The notes beneath the pieces were generated by a model. It did no database searches. It was given only the letters and a program-made list of their open reading frames with translations, and had not been told where the DNA came from. A program made the position numbers and the translations under genes. A stretch of 64,000 nt of DNA from Ornithinimicrobium humiphilum. Lineage in GTDB: Bacteria; Actinomycetota; Actinomycetes; Actinomycetales; Dermatophilaceae. Positions 33,372 through 43,400 of this stretch are shown here, in pieces (position 1 is the first letter of the stretch; every line of letters begins with the position of its first letter). The stretch is from assembly GCF_006716885.1 (NCBI RefSeq), contig NZ_VFPU01000001.1:1240001-1304000 (forward strand), in the 5' to 3' direction.

Positions 33372-35230
33372 CACTGAGCGCGGACCCACTGCTCGGCGTT
33401 CCACGAAACGCCGGTCTGGACCGCGGTGTGGCGGACGTTCTCCAGGGAGCTGTCGTAGCCGACCACACCGGGGTGGGCGAAGACCGGGATGCCGTAGAGG
33501 GTGTCCCACAGCTCCTTCTCGATGACCTTGACCTGCTCCAGGTGGACGGCCGGGTCGTTCGAGGAGGCCAGGGTGTTCCAGGCCTCGTCGACGGTCTCGT
33601 TGGAGTAGCCGCCCATGTTCTGGCCACCGTCGGTGGAGTAGATCGGCTGGCCCGAGGCGATCTGGCCGGAGCCGGCCCAGGCGAAGAGCGCGACCTCCCA
33701 GTCGCCGGCCTCGAGCGGACCGCCCTGCTGGAAGAAGGTCGGGTCACCGGCGTCGACGATGTCGAAGCCGGCCTCGTCGCAGGAGGCCTTGATGGTCGTG
33801 ACCTGGTCGGTGCGGCGCTGGTTGGGCGCCGAGTAGCCGATGCGCACGGTGACCGGGGTGTCCAGGCCGGCCTCCTCCAGCTTGGCCTTGGCGGCCTCGA
33901 TGTCGACCTGGTCGAAGCGACCGTCGTAGGCGGCGTCGAGGACCTCGGCGTAGTCGGGCTGGAAGGGGAACTTCTCGCGCAGGTTCATGACCTCCGCGTC
34001 GGGGTTGATCGGCTGGATCAGGTTCTGGACGATCTGCTGGCGGGGCACGCAGAGCGCGAAGGCCTCGCGGGCGGCCAGGCCACCCTGCTCGTCGGAGAAG
34101 ACGCTGCCCTCGCCGAAGTTGAAGTCCAGGTGCTCCCAGGTCATCTCGTTGCCGGTCAGCACGCCGATGGAGTCGCCCATGTTGGTGAGCTGGTCGACGG
34201 TGTCGACGGTGGCCTGCGGCTCGATGACGTTGATGTCACCGTTCTGCAGGGCCTGAACGTGGGTCTCCGGCGCGGCGAACTTGAAGACCAGGTTCGCGGT
34301 CGCGGGCGGGGTGCCCCAGAAGTTCTCGTTGGGGACGAGGCCGAGGGACTGGTCCTTCTCCCAGACCGCACCCTCGAGGGTGTACGGGCCGCTGGAGGGG
34401 ACGGTCGACTCGTCCTTGATCTCGTAGTCGTTGAAGGTCCAGCCGGTGTTCCAGAACTCCGCCACCTTGGCGACGGTCTCACCGTCGCCGTCGAGGATCG
34501 CCTGGGCCAGCTCGGCCGGCTCGAGGCCGGACTGCTGCGCCGCGACGTGGGAGGGGAGGGCCGCCGAGACGACGAGCTCCCAGTCCGGGTAGGCCTCGGG
34601 GTAGGTCACGCTGAAGGTCTTGCCGTCGACCTCGGCCTTCGGGGCCTCGGGGACGTAGCGGCCGAAGCTGTCGGAGACCGCGTCGAAGCCGAGGGCCTCG
34701 GCGCCGCCGAGCGCCTCGGGGTTGGAGGAGGCCCACTCGAGCAGGTAGTCGTTCGCCGTCACCGGGGTGCCGTCGGACCAGACGGCCTCGTCGGAGATCG
34801 TGTACTCGACGGTCAGCGGGTCCTCGGAGACGACCTCGTAGGAGCCGAACCACTCGTTGGGGTAGATCGTGCCGTCGGTGCCCCAGTACCAGAAGCCACC
34901 GAAGAGCTGGTTGTTGACGACCGCGTTGTAGGTCGAGTTGGTGCCGGGGGTGTTGCCGTTGTAGGCGTTGTACTGCTCCGAGCCGGTCGAGAACGAGACC
35001 TCGTCCTGGACGGTGACGACGTCGCCGAGGTCCGCCTTGCCGGTGGACTCCTCCTCGCCGGAGGTCTCCTCGTCGGTGGTGGCCTCGTCGTCGGTGTCGT
35101 CGGTGGCCTCGCCGGAGTCCGAGCCGCCCGCCGCGGTGGTGTCCGCGGGCTCGTCCGTCCCGGACGTGCAGCCGGCCAGGACGACGGCGCCGGCCGTCAC
35201 GACGGCCATCGTGGCGCGCCTGATCTTCAT
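33371..35230 (-). CDS. ABC transporter substrate-binding lipoprotein, peptide/nickel family 5
   Basis: 619 residues. Lipobox VVLAGC (residues 16-21), an unusually acidic Thr/Glu/Asp linker to about residue 70, then the SBP_bac_5 fold (AVWSDGTPVTANDYLLEW, SSGPYTLEGAVWEKDQSLGLVPNENFWG, REAFALCVPRQQIVQNLI). It captures oligopeptides or similar ligands outside the membrane. First gene of the operon; no permease or ATPase gene follows, so it must use a transporter encoded elsewhere. Its promoter region has an inverted repeat over the -10 and a double AACGTTTG. Confidence 0.92.
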   Translation of the reverse strand: MKIRRATMAVVTAGAVVLAGCTSGTDEPADTTAAGGSDSGEATDDTDDEATTDEETSGEEESTGKADLGDVVTVQDEVSFSTGSEQYNAYNGNTPGTNSTYNAVVNNQLFGGFWYWGTDGTIYPNEWFGSYEVVSEDPLTVEYTISDEAVWSDGTPVTANDYLLEWASSNPEALGGAEALGFDAVSDSFGRYVPEAPKAEVDGKTFSVTYPEAYPDWELVVSAALPSHVAAQQSGLEPAELAQAILDGDGETVAKVAEFWNTGWTFNDYEIKDESTVPSSGPYTLEGAVWEKDQSLGLVPNENFWGTPPATANLVFKFAAPETHVQALQNGDINVIEPQATVDTVDQLTNMGDSIGVLTGNEMTWEHLDFNFGEGSVFSDEQGGLAAREAFALCVPRQQIVQNLIQPINPDAEVMNLREKFPFQPDYAEVLDAAYDGRFDQVDIEAAKAKLEEAGLDTPVTVRIGYSAPNQRRTDQVTTIKASCDEAGFDIVDAGDPTFFQQGGPLEAGDWEVALFAWAGSGQIASGQPIYSTDGGQNMGGYSNETVDEAWNTLASSNDPAVHLEQVKVIEKELWDTLYGIPVFAHPGVVGYDSSLENVRHTAVQTGVSWNAEQWVRAQ

Positions 35231-35296
35231 AGTGCTCCTCTGCAGATGTGCGAGCAGCGGCTCACAGGGGGCTCGCGGCTCGGTTAGGTCGGGTGC

Positions 35297-35350
35297 GTGC
35301 AGTCTAACTGCACAGGTGTGGTCGGTGGGAGAACGTTTGCATAACGTTTG
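35297..35350 (-). promoter_or_regulatory. Control region of the scavenging operon
   Basis: On the minus strand TAGACT (35306-35301) is a -10 candidate lying inside the inverted repeat GTGCAG-N5-CTGCAC (35297-35313). Further upstream AACGTTTG occurs twice (35332-35339, 35343-35350), 11 bp apart, one helical turn. A repressor over the -10 and an activator at about -40 to -55 would fit. Confidence 0.4.
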
Positions 35351-35451
35351 GGTGACGGTTCACGGACCCCCTCGTGGGGGCGCCGGGGACCGCCCATGAT
35401 GGGCTCGCCACGGGTCGTAGGGGTCCGGGGCAGGGGCAGCAGGGGAGAGGT

Positions 35452-36540
35452 ATGCCGTCAGCCAGCAGTCTCGTCGGTGCGGTCGTCACCGCCGCCGTGG
35501 TCGTCGTCGGGGGAGGCGTGGCCGTCACGGCCCTGCGCTCGGACCCGGGTCCGGACCGGGCCACGGTCGTCAAGGTCGTCGACGGGGACACGATCCACGT
35601 CGACTACGACGGCTCCACCCACAAGGTGCGGCTCCTCAACATCGACACCCCCGAGACCAAGCATCCCGGCAAGGCGGTCGAGTGCCTCGGTCCGGAGGCC
35701 ACGGCATACCTGGAGGGCGTGCTGGAGGTCGGTGACGAGGTGCGGCTGGTCTTCGACCAGGAGCTGCACGACCGCTACGGCCGCGAGCTGGCCGGCGTCT
35801 ACGAGGGTGACGTGCTGATCAACGCCGAGATCGCCCGGCGGGGGCTGGGCGTGCCGGTCTACTTCGCACCCAACAAGAAGTTCCTGCTCGAGGTCGAGAC
35901 GGCCTTCGAGGAGGCCAAGGCAGCGGGTGTGGGGATGTTCGACCCCGAGGTGGGGTGCACCTATGCCGCACGCGTCGCCGACCACGAGGAGGCTGTCGTG
36001 GCCCTCGAGGCCTCGGCCGGTGCGCCGGAGGAGCGGGTGTCGGCGGCCGACGAGGTGGTGACCGCCGGTGTCGTGCTGCTGGCGCTGCTCGACGAGCCGG
36101 ACGCGGGCACGCTGTCTGCCGCCGGGCTGACCGCGGCGGAGCTGGACGCACTGCGCGACCGCGTGACCGTGCTGCAGGAGCGGGCGCAGGCCGTGGCCGC
36201 CTCGGCGAAGGACGAGATCCAGCAGGCGAAGGAAGATGCCGAGCGGAAGAAGAAGGAAGAGGCCGAGCGGAAGAAGAAGGAAGAGGCGGAGCGCAAGGCG
36301 AAGGAGGAGGCCGAGCGGAAGGCTGCCGAGGAGGCGGCCGCCGCTGCGGAGGCTCAGCGCCGCGCCCAGCAGCCGGCGCCCCAGCCGGCGCCAGCTCCCC
36401 AGCCTGCCCCTGCTCCGGCTCCCCAGCCGGGGGCCGGATATACGGGATGCCGTGCTTATGTGGGCGGACCGTACGTGGACGACAAGGGTCGCCGCTACAC
36501 GCCGATCGACTGCCAGACCAAGCAGCCGATCATCCCCTGA
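35452..36540 (+). CDS. Secreted or membrane-anchored thermonuclease (SNase) with coiled-coil tail
   Basis: 362 residues. A hydrophobic N-terminal segment (6-28) exports or anchors it. The staphylococcal-nuclease domain (ATVVKVVDGDTIHVDYDG, LLNIDTPETKHPG, DRYGRELAGVYEGDVLINAEIARRGLG; about 38-170) has the catalytic Arg/Glu/Asp positions. A lysine/glutamate-rich helix (AERKKKEEAERKKKEEAE and so on, about 265-305), a Pro-Ala stretch and a short C-terminal Cys pair module (GYTGCRAYVGGPY...IDCQ) follow. It cuts DNA/RNA outside the cell. GGGAGAGG precedes the ATG, which itself sits in a GGTATGCC word. Confidence 0.9.
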   Translation: MPSASSLVGAVVTAAVVVVGGGVAVTALRSDPGPDRATVVKVVDGDTIHVDYDGSTHKVRLLNIDTPETKHPGKAVECLGPEATAYLEGVLEVGDEVRLVFDQELHDRYGRELAGVYEGDVLINAEIARRGLGVPVYFAPNKKFLLEVETAFEEAKAAGVGMFDPEVGCTYAARVADHEEAVVALEASAGAPEERVSAADEVVTAGVVLLALLDEPDAGTLSAAGLTAAELDALRDRVTVLQERAQAVAASAKDEIQQAKEDAERKKKEEAERKKKEEAERKAKEEAERKAAEEAAAAAEAQRRAQQPAPQPAPAPQPAPAPAPQPGAGYTGCRAYVGGPYVDDKGRRYTPIDCQTKQPIIP

Positions 36541-36654
36541 CGACACGCCGGGGTGCGGCGACACGCCGCGTTCTCGGCGGCGTCGTCGGGCGCGATCCCA
36601 GTGGTGGCGCGGGAGAGGCGCGACACGGGCACAACTGGGCCCTCGGAGGTGTTG

Positions 36655-36696
36655 CATCTAGTAGCGGGATGCGCCTACGATTCCCACATCTAGTAG
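36655..36696 (+). promoter_or_regulatory. Paired NrdR-box-like repeats
   Basis: CATCTAGTAG occurs at 36655-36664 and again at 36687-36696, 32 bp apart (three helical turns), upstream of nrdR-nrdJ. NrdR operators in Streptomyces and E. coli are tandem 16-bp boxes about 31 bp apart with core resembling CACnATnTAGTG; the second copy reads CCACATCTAGTAG. Identity as NrdR sites is inference. Confidence 0.6.
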
Positions 36697-36711
36697 TTAC
36701 AACGCTGTGGT

Positions 36712-36733
36712 TCGTCCACATGTTGTGCACAAC
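36712..36733 (+). promoter_or_regulatory. Two adjacent DnaA-box-like sequences with a palindrome
   Basis: TCGTCCACA (36712-36720) and TTGTGCACA (36723-36731), each one base off TTGTCCACA, are 2 bp apart; the second lies in the perfect palindrome GTTGTGCACAAC (36722-36733). DnaA controls nrd genes in some bacteria; here it is a possibility only. Confidence 0.4.
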
Positions 36734-36837
36734 CGGAGGGCGTGTTCCCACACGTCCTCCACAGGCCGTCCCCAGATGTTCCCACAGGACGCCTCTCGTC
36801 GGGGGGTGTTCGCTTCGCGCTGCCGAGGAGGCGAGAG

Positions 36838-37323
36838 ATGCACTGCCCGTTCTGCCGTCACACCGACTCCCGGGTCGTCGACAGCCGCGTGCAGGAGGAC
36901 GGCACGGTCATTCGGCGCCGCCGGCAGTGCCCCGAGTGCGGGCGTCGCTTCGGGACGGTCGAGACCGCGACGCTCGCGGTCATCAAGCGGTCGGGGGCCA
37001 CCGAGCCGTTCAGCCGCGACAAGGTCATGAGCGGGGTGCGCAAGGCGTGCCAGGGGCGCCCCGTCTCGGAGGCGCAGCTGCAGGTCCTCGCCCAGCAGGT
37101 CGAGGAGTCGATCCGCTCGCTCGGTCAGGCGGAGGTCGACGCCCACGAGGTCGGCCTGGCGATCCTGGAGCCGCTGCGCTGCCTCGACGAGGTCGCCTAC
37201 CTGCGTTTCGCCTCGGTCTACCAGGCCTTCGACTCCCTCGAGGACTTCGAGGCCGCGATCACCCTGCTGCGGGCCGAGCAGGACGCCCAGCGGGAGCCGG
37301 CGAGCAGCCCGGAACGCACCTAG
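36838..37323 (+). CDS. nrdR: NrdR, ribonucleotide reductase transcriptional repressor
   Basis: 161 residues starting [17 protein letters not shown]. The N-terminal zinc ribbon (CPFC...CPECGRRF) binds DNA and the ATP-cone ([21 protein letters not shown]...) senses ATP/dATP. It shuts off ribonucleotide reductase genes when dATP is high. The in-frame upstream extension lacks similarity, so the ATG beside GAGGCGAGAG is chosen. It is followed by nrdJ after 114 bp, so autoregulates and regulates nrdJ through the paired repeats upstream. Confidence 0.96.
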   Translation: MHCPFCRHTDSRVVDSRVQEDGTVIRRRRQCPECGRRFGTVETATLAVIKRSGATEPFSRDKVMSGVRKACQGRPVSEAQLQVLAQQVEESIRSLGQAEVDAHEVGLAILEPLRCLDEVAYLRFASVYQAFDSLEDFEAAITLLRAEQDAQREPASSPERT

Positions 37324-37437
37324 CGGCCGGGCCGCGGTGCACGGCCGGGTCTGTCGGACCTCGGTGCTGGACTGCATACCGGACCGCCCCACGAGCACGT
37401 TGAACCACGCAAACCCACACCCACGAGGAGAGTTCTC

Positions 37438-40332
37438 ATGACGGAGACGACCGGGGCCAAGACGCGCACGCGACGCGGCGGCAAGGGCCTGAAGATCGAG
37501 CGCATCTTCACGACCCCTGGCGTCCACCCCTACGACCAGGTCACCTGGGAGAAGCGGGACATCGTCCAGACCAACTGGAAGACCGGCGAGACGATCTTCG
37601 AGCAGCGTGGTGTGGAGTTCCCCGACTTCTGGTCGGCGAACGCCTCGACGATCGTCACGACGAAGTACTTCCGTGGTGCCGTGGGGACCCCCGAGCGCGA
37701 GACCGGTCTGAAGCAGCTCGTCGACCGCGTCGTGCTCACCTACGTCAAGGCCGGCAAGGACAACGGCTACTTCGCCTCCGAGGAGGACGCCGAGATCTTC
37801 GAGCACGAGCTGACCTACGCGCTCGTGCACCAGATCTTCTCGTTCAACTCCCCGGTGTGGTTCAACGTGGGCACCAAGAGCCCGCAGCAGGTCTCCGCGT
37901 GCTTCATCCTCTCCGTCGACGACTCGATGGACTCGATCCTCAACTGGTACCGCGAGGAGGGCAAGATCTTCCAGGGCGGCTCCGGCGCCGGCCTCAACCT
38001 CTCGCGCATCCGCTCCTCCAAGGAGCTGCTGTCCTCCGGCGGCACCGCCTCCGGCCCGGTCTCCTTCATGCGTGGCGCCGACGCGTCCGCGGGCACCATC
38101 AAGTCCGGTGGCGCGACCCGTCGTGCGGCCAAGATGGTCGTGCTCGACGTCGACCACCCCGACATCGAGGAGTTCATCGAGACCAAGGCGCGCGAGGAGG
38201 ACAAGATCCGCGCGCTGCGCGACGCCGGCTTCGACATGGACCTGGGCGGCAAGGACATCGTGTCGGTCCAGTACCAGAACGCCAACAACTCCGTGCGCGT
38301 CTCCGACGAGTTCATGCGCGCCGTGGAGGAGGGCACCGAGTTCGGCCTGACCTCCCGCCTCGACGGCTCGGTCATCGACACCGTCGACGCCCGCGAGCTG
38401 TTCGAGAAGATGGCCAAGGCCGCCTGGGAGTGCGCCGACCCCGGCATCCAGTACGACGGCACGATCAACGACTGGCACACCAACCCCGAGACCGGCCGCA
38501 TCACCGCGTCCAACCCGTGCTCGGAGTACATGTCGCTCGACAACTCCTCGTGCAACCTGGCCTCGATCAACCTGCTCAAGTTCCTGCGCGAGGACGACAC
38601 CTTCGACGTGGAGACCTTCGAGAAGGTCACCGAGCTGATCTTCACGGCGATGGACATCTCCATCTGCTTCGCTGACTTCCCGACCGAGGCGATCGGCCAG
38701 ACCACCCGTGACTACCGCCAGCTGGGCATCGGCTACGCCAACCTCGGCGCGCTGCTCATGGCGACCGGCCACGGCTACGACTCCGAGGGCGGCCGTGCGG
38801 TCGCCGCGGCGATCACCTCGCTCATGACGGGCGCCGCCTACAAGCGCTCCGCCGAGCTCGCCGAGGTCGTCGGCCCCTACAACGGCTACGCCCGCAACGC
38901 CGACGCCCACAAGCGCGTCATGCGCAAGCACCAGGCCGCCAACGACGAGCTGCGCACGCTCGGCTCGATGGACCGCCAGATCCACAAGGCCGCCACCAAG
39001 GCCTGGGACGACGTCATCAAGCTGGGCGAGAAGAACGGCTTCCGCAACGCACAGGCCTCGCTGCTGGCCCCGACCGGCACCATCGGCTTCATGATGGACT
39101 GCGACACCACCGGCATCGAGCCCGACTTCTCCCTGGTGAAGTTCAAGAAGCTCGTCGGCGGCGGCTCGATGCACATCGTCAACCAGACGATCCCGCGGGC
39201 GCTCAAGCGCATGGGCTACACCGAGGAGACCATCGAGGCGATCGTCGAGTACATCGCCGAGAACGGTCACGTCATCGACGCCCCGGGCCTGAAGACCGAG
39301 CACTACGAGGTCTTCGACACCGCGATGGGCGCCCGGGCCATCAGCCCGATGGGTCACGTCCGGATGATGGCGGCCGTCCAGCCGTTCCTCTCCGGCGCGA
39401 TCTCCAAGACGGTCAACCTGCCCGAGTCGGCCACCGTCGAGGAGATCGAGGAGGTCTACCTCCAGGGCTGGAAGATGGGCCTGAAGGCGCTCGCGGTCTA
39501 CCGCGACAACTGCAAGGTCGGGCAGCCGCTGTCCGACGGCAAGGCCGCCAAGGACGACAAGAAGGCCGAGAACGAGGCCGAGCCCAAGGTCGAGAAGGTC
39601 ATCGAGTACCGCCCTGTCCGCAAGCGTCTGCCCAAGCGCCGCACCAGCCAGACCACGAGCTTCGCGGTCGGTGGCGCCGAGGGCTACCTCACGGCCGGCA
39701 CCTACGACTCCGGCGAGCTGGGGGAGATCTTCCTCAAGTTCGGCAAGCAGGGCTCGACCCTGGCCGGTGTCATGGACGCCTTCTCGATCGCCGTCTCGAT
39801 CGGCCTGCAGTACGGCGTGCCGCTGGAGACCTTCGTCGAAAAGTTCACCAACCTGCGCTTCGAGCCGGCCGGTCTGACCGACGACCCGGACGTGCGCATG
39901 GCGCAGTCGATCATGGACTACGTCTTCCGTCGCCTGGCGCTGGACTACCTGGACTTCGAGTCCCGGTCGTTCATGGGCATCCACTCCGCCGAGGAGCGGG
40001 CCCGCCAGCTCGAGACCGGCTCCTACGCCCCCGTCACGTCCGACAGCGGTGACGAGGACTACGAGGACGAGCTCGAGACGCTGAGCCAGAGCGCCGCCGT
40101 CAAGCCTGAGCCCAAGGCCAAGAAGGCGGAGAAGGTCGAGGACAACTCCGGCGCCGGTGCGGCCGACGCCCGTGCGGTCAGCGGCGAGATCCACTCCTCC
40201 GCCGAGCTCATGGAGCAGTTCGCCGGCAAGGTGAACGACGCCCCGATCTGCATGACCTGCGGCACGAAGATGCGGCCGGCCGGTTCGTGCTACGTCTGCG
40301 AGGGTTGCGGCAGCACCAGCGGCTGCAGCTGA
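37438..40332 (+). CDS. nrdJ: Vitamin B12-dependent (class II) ribonucleotide reductase
   Basis: 964 residues. Class II RNR marks: NSPVWFNVG, QVSACFILSVDDSMDSILNWY, the active-site loop NPCSEYMSLDNSSCNLASINL region (catalytic C-x-E near residue 361), LLAPTGTIGFMMDCDTTGIEPD and a C-terminal redox Cys tail (CMTCGTKM...CYVCEGCGS). It reduces ribonucleotides to deoxyribonucleotides with adenosylcobalamin as radical source, independent of oxygen. Strong Shine-Dalgarno ACGAGGAG. A 16-bp terminator hairpin directly follows the stop. No cobalamin riboswitch is visible in the short leader. Confidence 0.97.
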   Translation: MTETTGAKTRTRRGGKGLKIERIFTTPGVHPYDQVTWEKRDIVQTNWKTGETIFEQRGVEFPDFWSANASTIVTTKYFRGAVGTPERETGLKQLVDRVVLTYVKAGKDNGYFASEEDAEIFEHELTYALVHQIFSFNSPVWFNVGTKSPQQVSACFILSVDDSMDSILNWYREEGKIFQGGSGAGLNLSRIRSSKELLSSGGTASGPVSFMRGADASAGTIKSGGATRRAAKMVVLDVDHPDIEEFIETKAREEDKIRALRDAGFDMDLGGKDIVSVQYQNANNSVRVSDEFMRAVEEGTEFGLTSRLDGSVIDTVDARELFEKMAKAAWECADPGIQYDGTINDWHTNPETGRITASNPCSEYMSLDNSSCNLASINLLKFLREDDTFDVETFEKVTELIFTAMDISICFADFPTEAIGQTTRDYRQLGIGYANLGALLMATGHGYDSEGGRAVAAAITSLMTGAAYKRSAELAEVVGPYNGYARNADAHKRVMRKHQAANDELRTLGSMDRQIHKAATKAWDDVIKLGEKNGFRNAQASLLAPTGTIGFMMDCDTTGIEPDFSLVKFKKLVGGGSMHIVNQTIPRALKRMGYTEETIEAIVEYIAENGHVIDAPGLKTEHYEVFDTAMGARAISPMGHVRMMAAVQPFLSGAISKTVNLPESATVEEIEEVYLQGWKMGLKALAVYRDNCKVGQPLSDGKAAKDDKKAENEAEPKVEKVIEYRPVRKRLPKRRTSQTTSFAVGGAEGYLTAGTYDSGELGEIFLKFGKQGSTLAGVMDAFSIAVSIGLQYGVPLETFVEKFTNLRFEPAGLTDDPDVRMAQSIMDYVFRRLALDYLDFESRSFMGIHSAEERARQLETGSYAPVTSDSGDEDYEDELETLSQSAAVKPEPKAKKAEKVEDNSGAGAADARAVSGEIHSSAELMEQFAGKVNDAPICMTCGTKMRPAGSCYVCEGCGSTSGCS

Positions 40333-40344
40333 TCGAGGAGGACT

Positions 40345-40380
40345 CGGAGGGCCCGACACCGCATGGTGTCGGGCCCTCCG
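40345..40380 (+). terminator. nrdJ terminator
   Basis: CGGAGGGCCCGACACC (40345-40360) pairs perfectly with GGTGTCGGGCCCTCCG (40365-40380), 16-bp stem, loop GCAT. Confidence 0.9.
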
Positions 40381-40448
40381 GCATTCTCGTAAATCGACTC
40401 ACTGCTCGGCTGCGGTGGTTTGTGAGACAGACCTGGCAAGCTGACGGC

Positions 40449-43400
40449 GTGCAGCCAGGGATCTACGAATCGCTAGTGACATCGGGGCTCTTGTCGCGCC
40501 TTCCTGGGGATGACGGCGTGATGGCTCGGATTGAGCGCGTCGATAGCGCGGACCTTCCTGAAGTGCTCGCGCGCCACGTGCGAGACGTCGTGCATCAGCG
40601 CCTCAGGGCGGTGAAGGACCCAGCTCAACAGTTGAGCTTGGTGAACTCTCTAGTGAATTCCCTCGAGGCTGTTCCTGACATTGTGGCGGAGCCGGCCCGG
40701 CAGCTCCTTGCTCTCACGCCGCCAGATGGGACCAAGGCGCGAAAAGTGCAGCGCCCGGCCACGCCCTTGAGCGATGCGGCCTTGCTGACCAACGCTCCAG
40801 GCGAACCGAACTTGGGGTTCGAGCTGATGGCGGAGCTGGAAACGGCGGACCGTGTTGACCTGCTGATTGCCTTCGTGAAGTGGTACGGGCTGCGTCTGCT
40901 TGCCCCTCACCTCACGCGCCTTTGCGAGCGCGGCGTGCCCCTGCGGGTGATCACGACGACGTACATGGGAGCAACCGAACGAAAGGCGATCGACCGCCTC
41001 GTCCGTGAGTTTGGGGCCGAGGTGCGCATTCAGTACGACGCTCAACGGACACGACTCCACGCCAAGGCGTGGTTGTTTGAGCGGCATACCGGATTCGACA
41101 CCGCATACGTCGGTTCGTCAAACCTGTCGCGTGCCGCGCTTCTCGACGGTGTCGAGTGGAACGTCCGATTGTCACGCATTGCCACGCCCAGCCTGCTCGA
41201 TAAGTTCCAGGCGACGTTTGAGACGTACTGGAACGATCGCTCGTACGAGCTGTACGACCCTGACCGCGACGGGGACCGTCTGGACGACGCGCTCGCAGAG
41301 GCTGGTGGAAAGAGGCAGCACTCAGGTGTCACCTTGACCTTGTCTGGGTTGGCGGTGCGACCGTTCCCTTATCAGCAGGAGATGTTGGAGGCGCTCACAG
41401 CCGAGCGAACGCAGCATGATCGACATGCCAATCTCGTGGTTGCCGCCACGGGCACAGGCAAGACGGTCGTTGCAGCCCTGGACTACCAGCAGCTCTTTTC
41501 AGCGTTGGGGCACCGGCCCTCGCTGCTCTTCGTCGCACACCGGCGCGAGATCCTCGAGCAGTCGCTACGGACGTATCGAGAGGTGCTCGCCGACGGGGAC
41601 TTCGGAGAGCTCTACGTCGGTGGAGCCAGGCCAGAGCGATGGCGGCACGTCTTCGCCAGCATCCAGTCGTTGAGCTCGTACGGAGTCGACAACATCGCGC
41701 CAGACGCGTTCGACGTGGTGGTCATCGACGAGTTCCACCACTCCCAGGCATCAACCTACCGACGGCTGATCCGTCACCTCGAGCCGAAGGAGCTGCTCGG
41801 TCTCACCGCCACCCCCGAGCGCGCCGACGGACTGGACGTGCGGCAGTTCTTCGATGGCCGAACGGCCGTGGAGTTGCGATTGTGGGACGCCTTGGGAGCG
41901 GACCTGCTCTGCCCCTTTCACTACTTCGCCGTAGCAGACAACACGGACCTGCGGAGCATCTCCTGGAAGCGCGGCCGTTACGACGAGGGGGAGCTCACCA
42001 ACCTCTACACGGGTAATGACGCAAGGGCCGCAATCGTCCTGCAGCAGGTGCGCGACAAGGTCCCAGACCCCCATGCGATGAGGGCGTTGGGCTTCTGTGT
42101 TGGTGTGGAACATGCCCGATTCATGGCGCAGGCGTTTGCACGCGCTGGTATCCCAGCTCGCGCGGTGAGTGGAGACACCCCTCCCCACGAGCGCGACCAA
42201 GCCTTGCGCGACCTTCGGGATCGCAGGGTCAATGTGCTCTTCGCTGCCGACCTCTTCAATGAGGGACTGGATCTGCCAGATGTGGATACCGTCCTGTTTC
42301 TTCGCCCAACGGAGAGCGCCACGATCTTCCTGCAGCAGCTCGGACGCGGGTTGCGCCGCACCTCCGAGAAGGCTGTCCTGACGGTATTGGACTTCATCGG
42401 GTACCACCGCAAGGAGTTCAGTTTCGAGGGCAAGTTCAAAGCTTTGACGGGTAGTTCCCGCAGGGCGCTCGTGGACGGCCTCGAACGGGGCTTCCCCTTC
42501 CTGCCCGCTGGATGCCAGATCGTCATGGATAAGCAGTCCCAGACGATCGTCTTGGAGAACATCCGGTCGCAGGTCACGACGAGGTGGAACAAGATCGTGG
42601 CCGAACTGCGCTCGCGAGGAGATGCTGAGCTGGGTATCTTCCTGGACGAGACCGGACTGGAACTGGCCGACATCGTGCGGCAAGGGAGGACCTCGTGGAC
42701 CCAGTTGCGTCGTGACGCGGGCTTGCCCACCCGCGAGGGGAGCGTCCTTGAAGACAGACTCCTCGCGCGAGTTCGAGCCTTTGCTCATGTCAATGACCGT
42801 GAGCGCGCGCAAGGGTACACCCGCCTGCTGGCTGATGACGCCCCGCCCTATGACGAGTTGACAAGTGTTGAGCAACGCCTGGCGCAGATGCTGTTCTTCT
42901 CGCTCTGGCCGGATGGGGGTGGCCATGAGAGCTACCAGGCCGGGCTCGAAGCCCTTCGGCGAGAGGCGTGTCTCCGGGACGAGCTCCGCAGCGTTATCGA
43001 TGTCTCGTTCGATGGAGCGCGGCTGTCCACCGTGGCTCTGAGCGGACCGCTAGCGGGCATTCCGCTGCAAGTCCACGGGCGCTACCAACGGGAGGAGGTC
43101 CTAGCGGCGCTGGGATATGTGGCACCTGATGGCCGCAAGCCCAACTCGTTCCGGGAGGGTGTCCTCTACGTGCCAGAGGTCAACGTGGACGCGTTCTTTG
43201 TCACTCTGAAGAAGTCAGAAGTGAACTACTCGCCGACGACGATGTACCGGGACTACCCGATCAGTCCGACGCTCTTCCACTGGGAGTCGCAGTCAACGAC
43301 CTCTATCGAGTCGAAGACCGGGCAGCGATACATCAATGGGTTCAGCCACGTGCTGCTGTTTGCCCGCCAGGAGCAGAAGGATGCCTTCGGGACGAGCTCC

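Noticed and set aside
36711..36780. DnaA-like boxes as a replication origin
   Set aside because: No dnaA, dnaN, rpmH or AT-rich unwinding region nearby; only two close matches.
37324..37437. Cobalamin riboswitch before nrdJ
   Set aside because: The 114-bp leader is too short and lacks the B12-box sequence; control seems to be through NrdR.
36697..40359. 1,220-codon open frame antisense to nrdJ
   Set aside because: Opposite-strand shadow of a highly expressed gene with strong codon bias; low complexity and no motifs.
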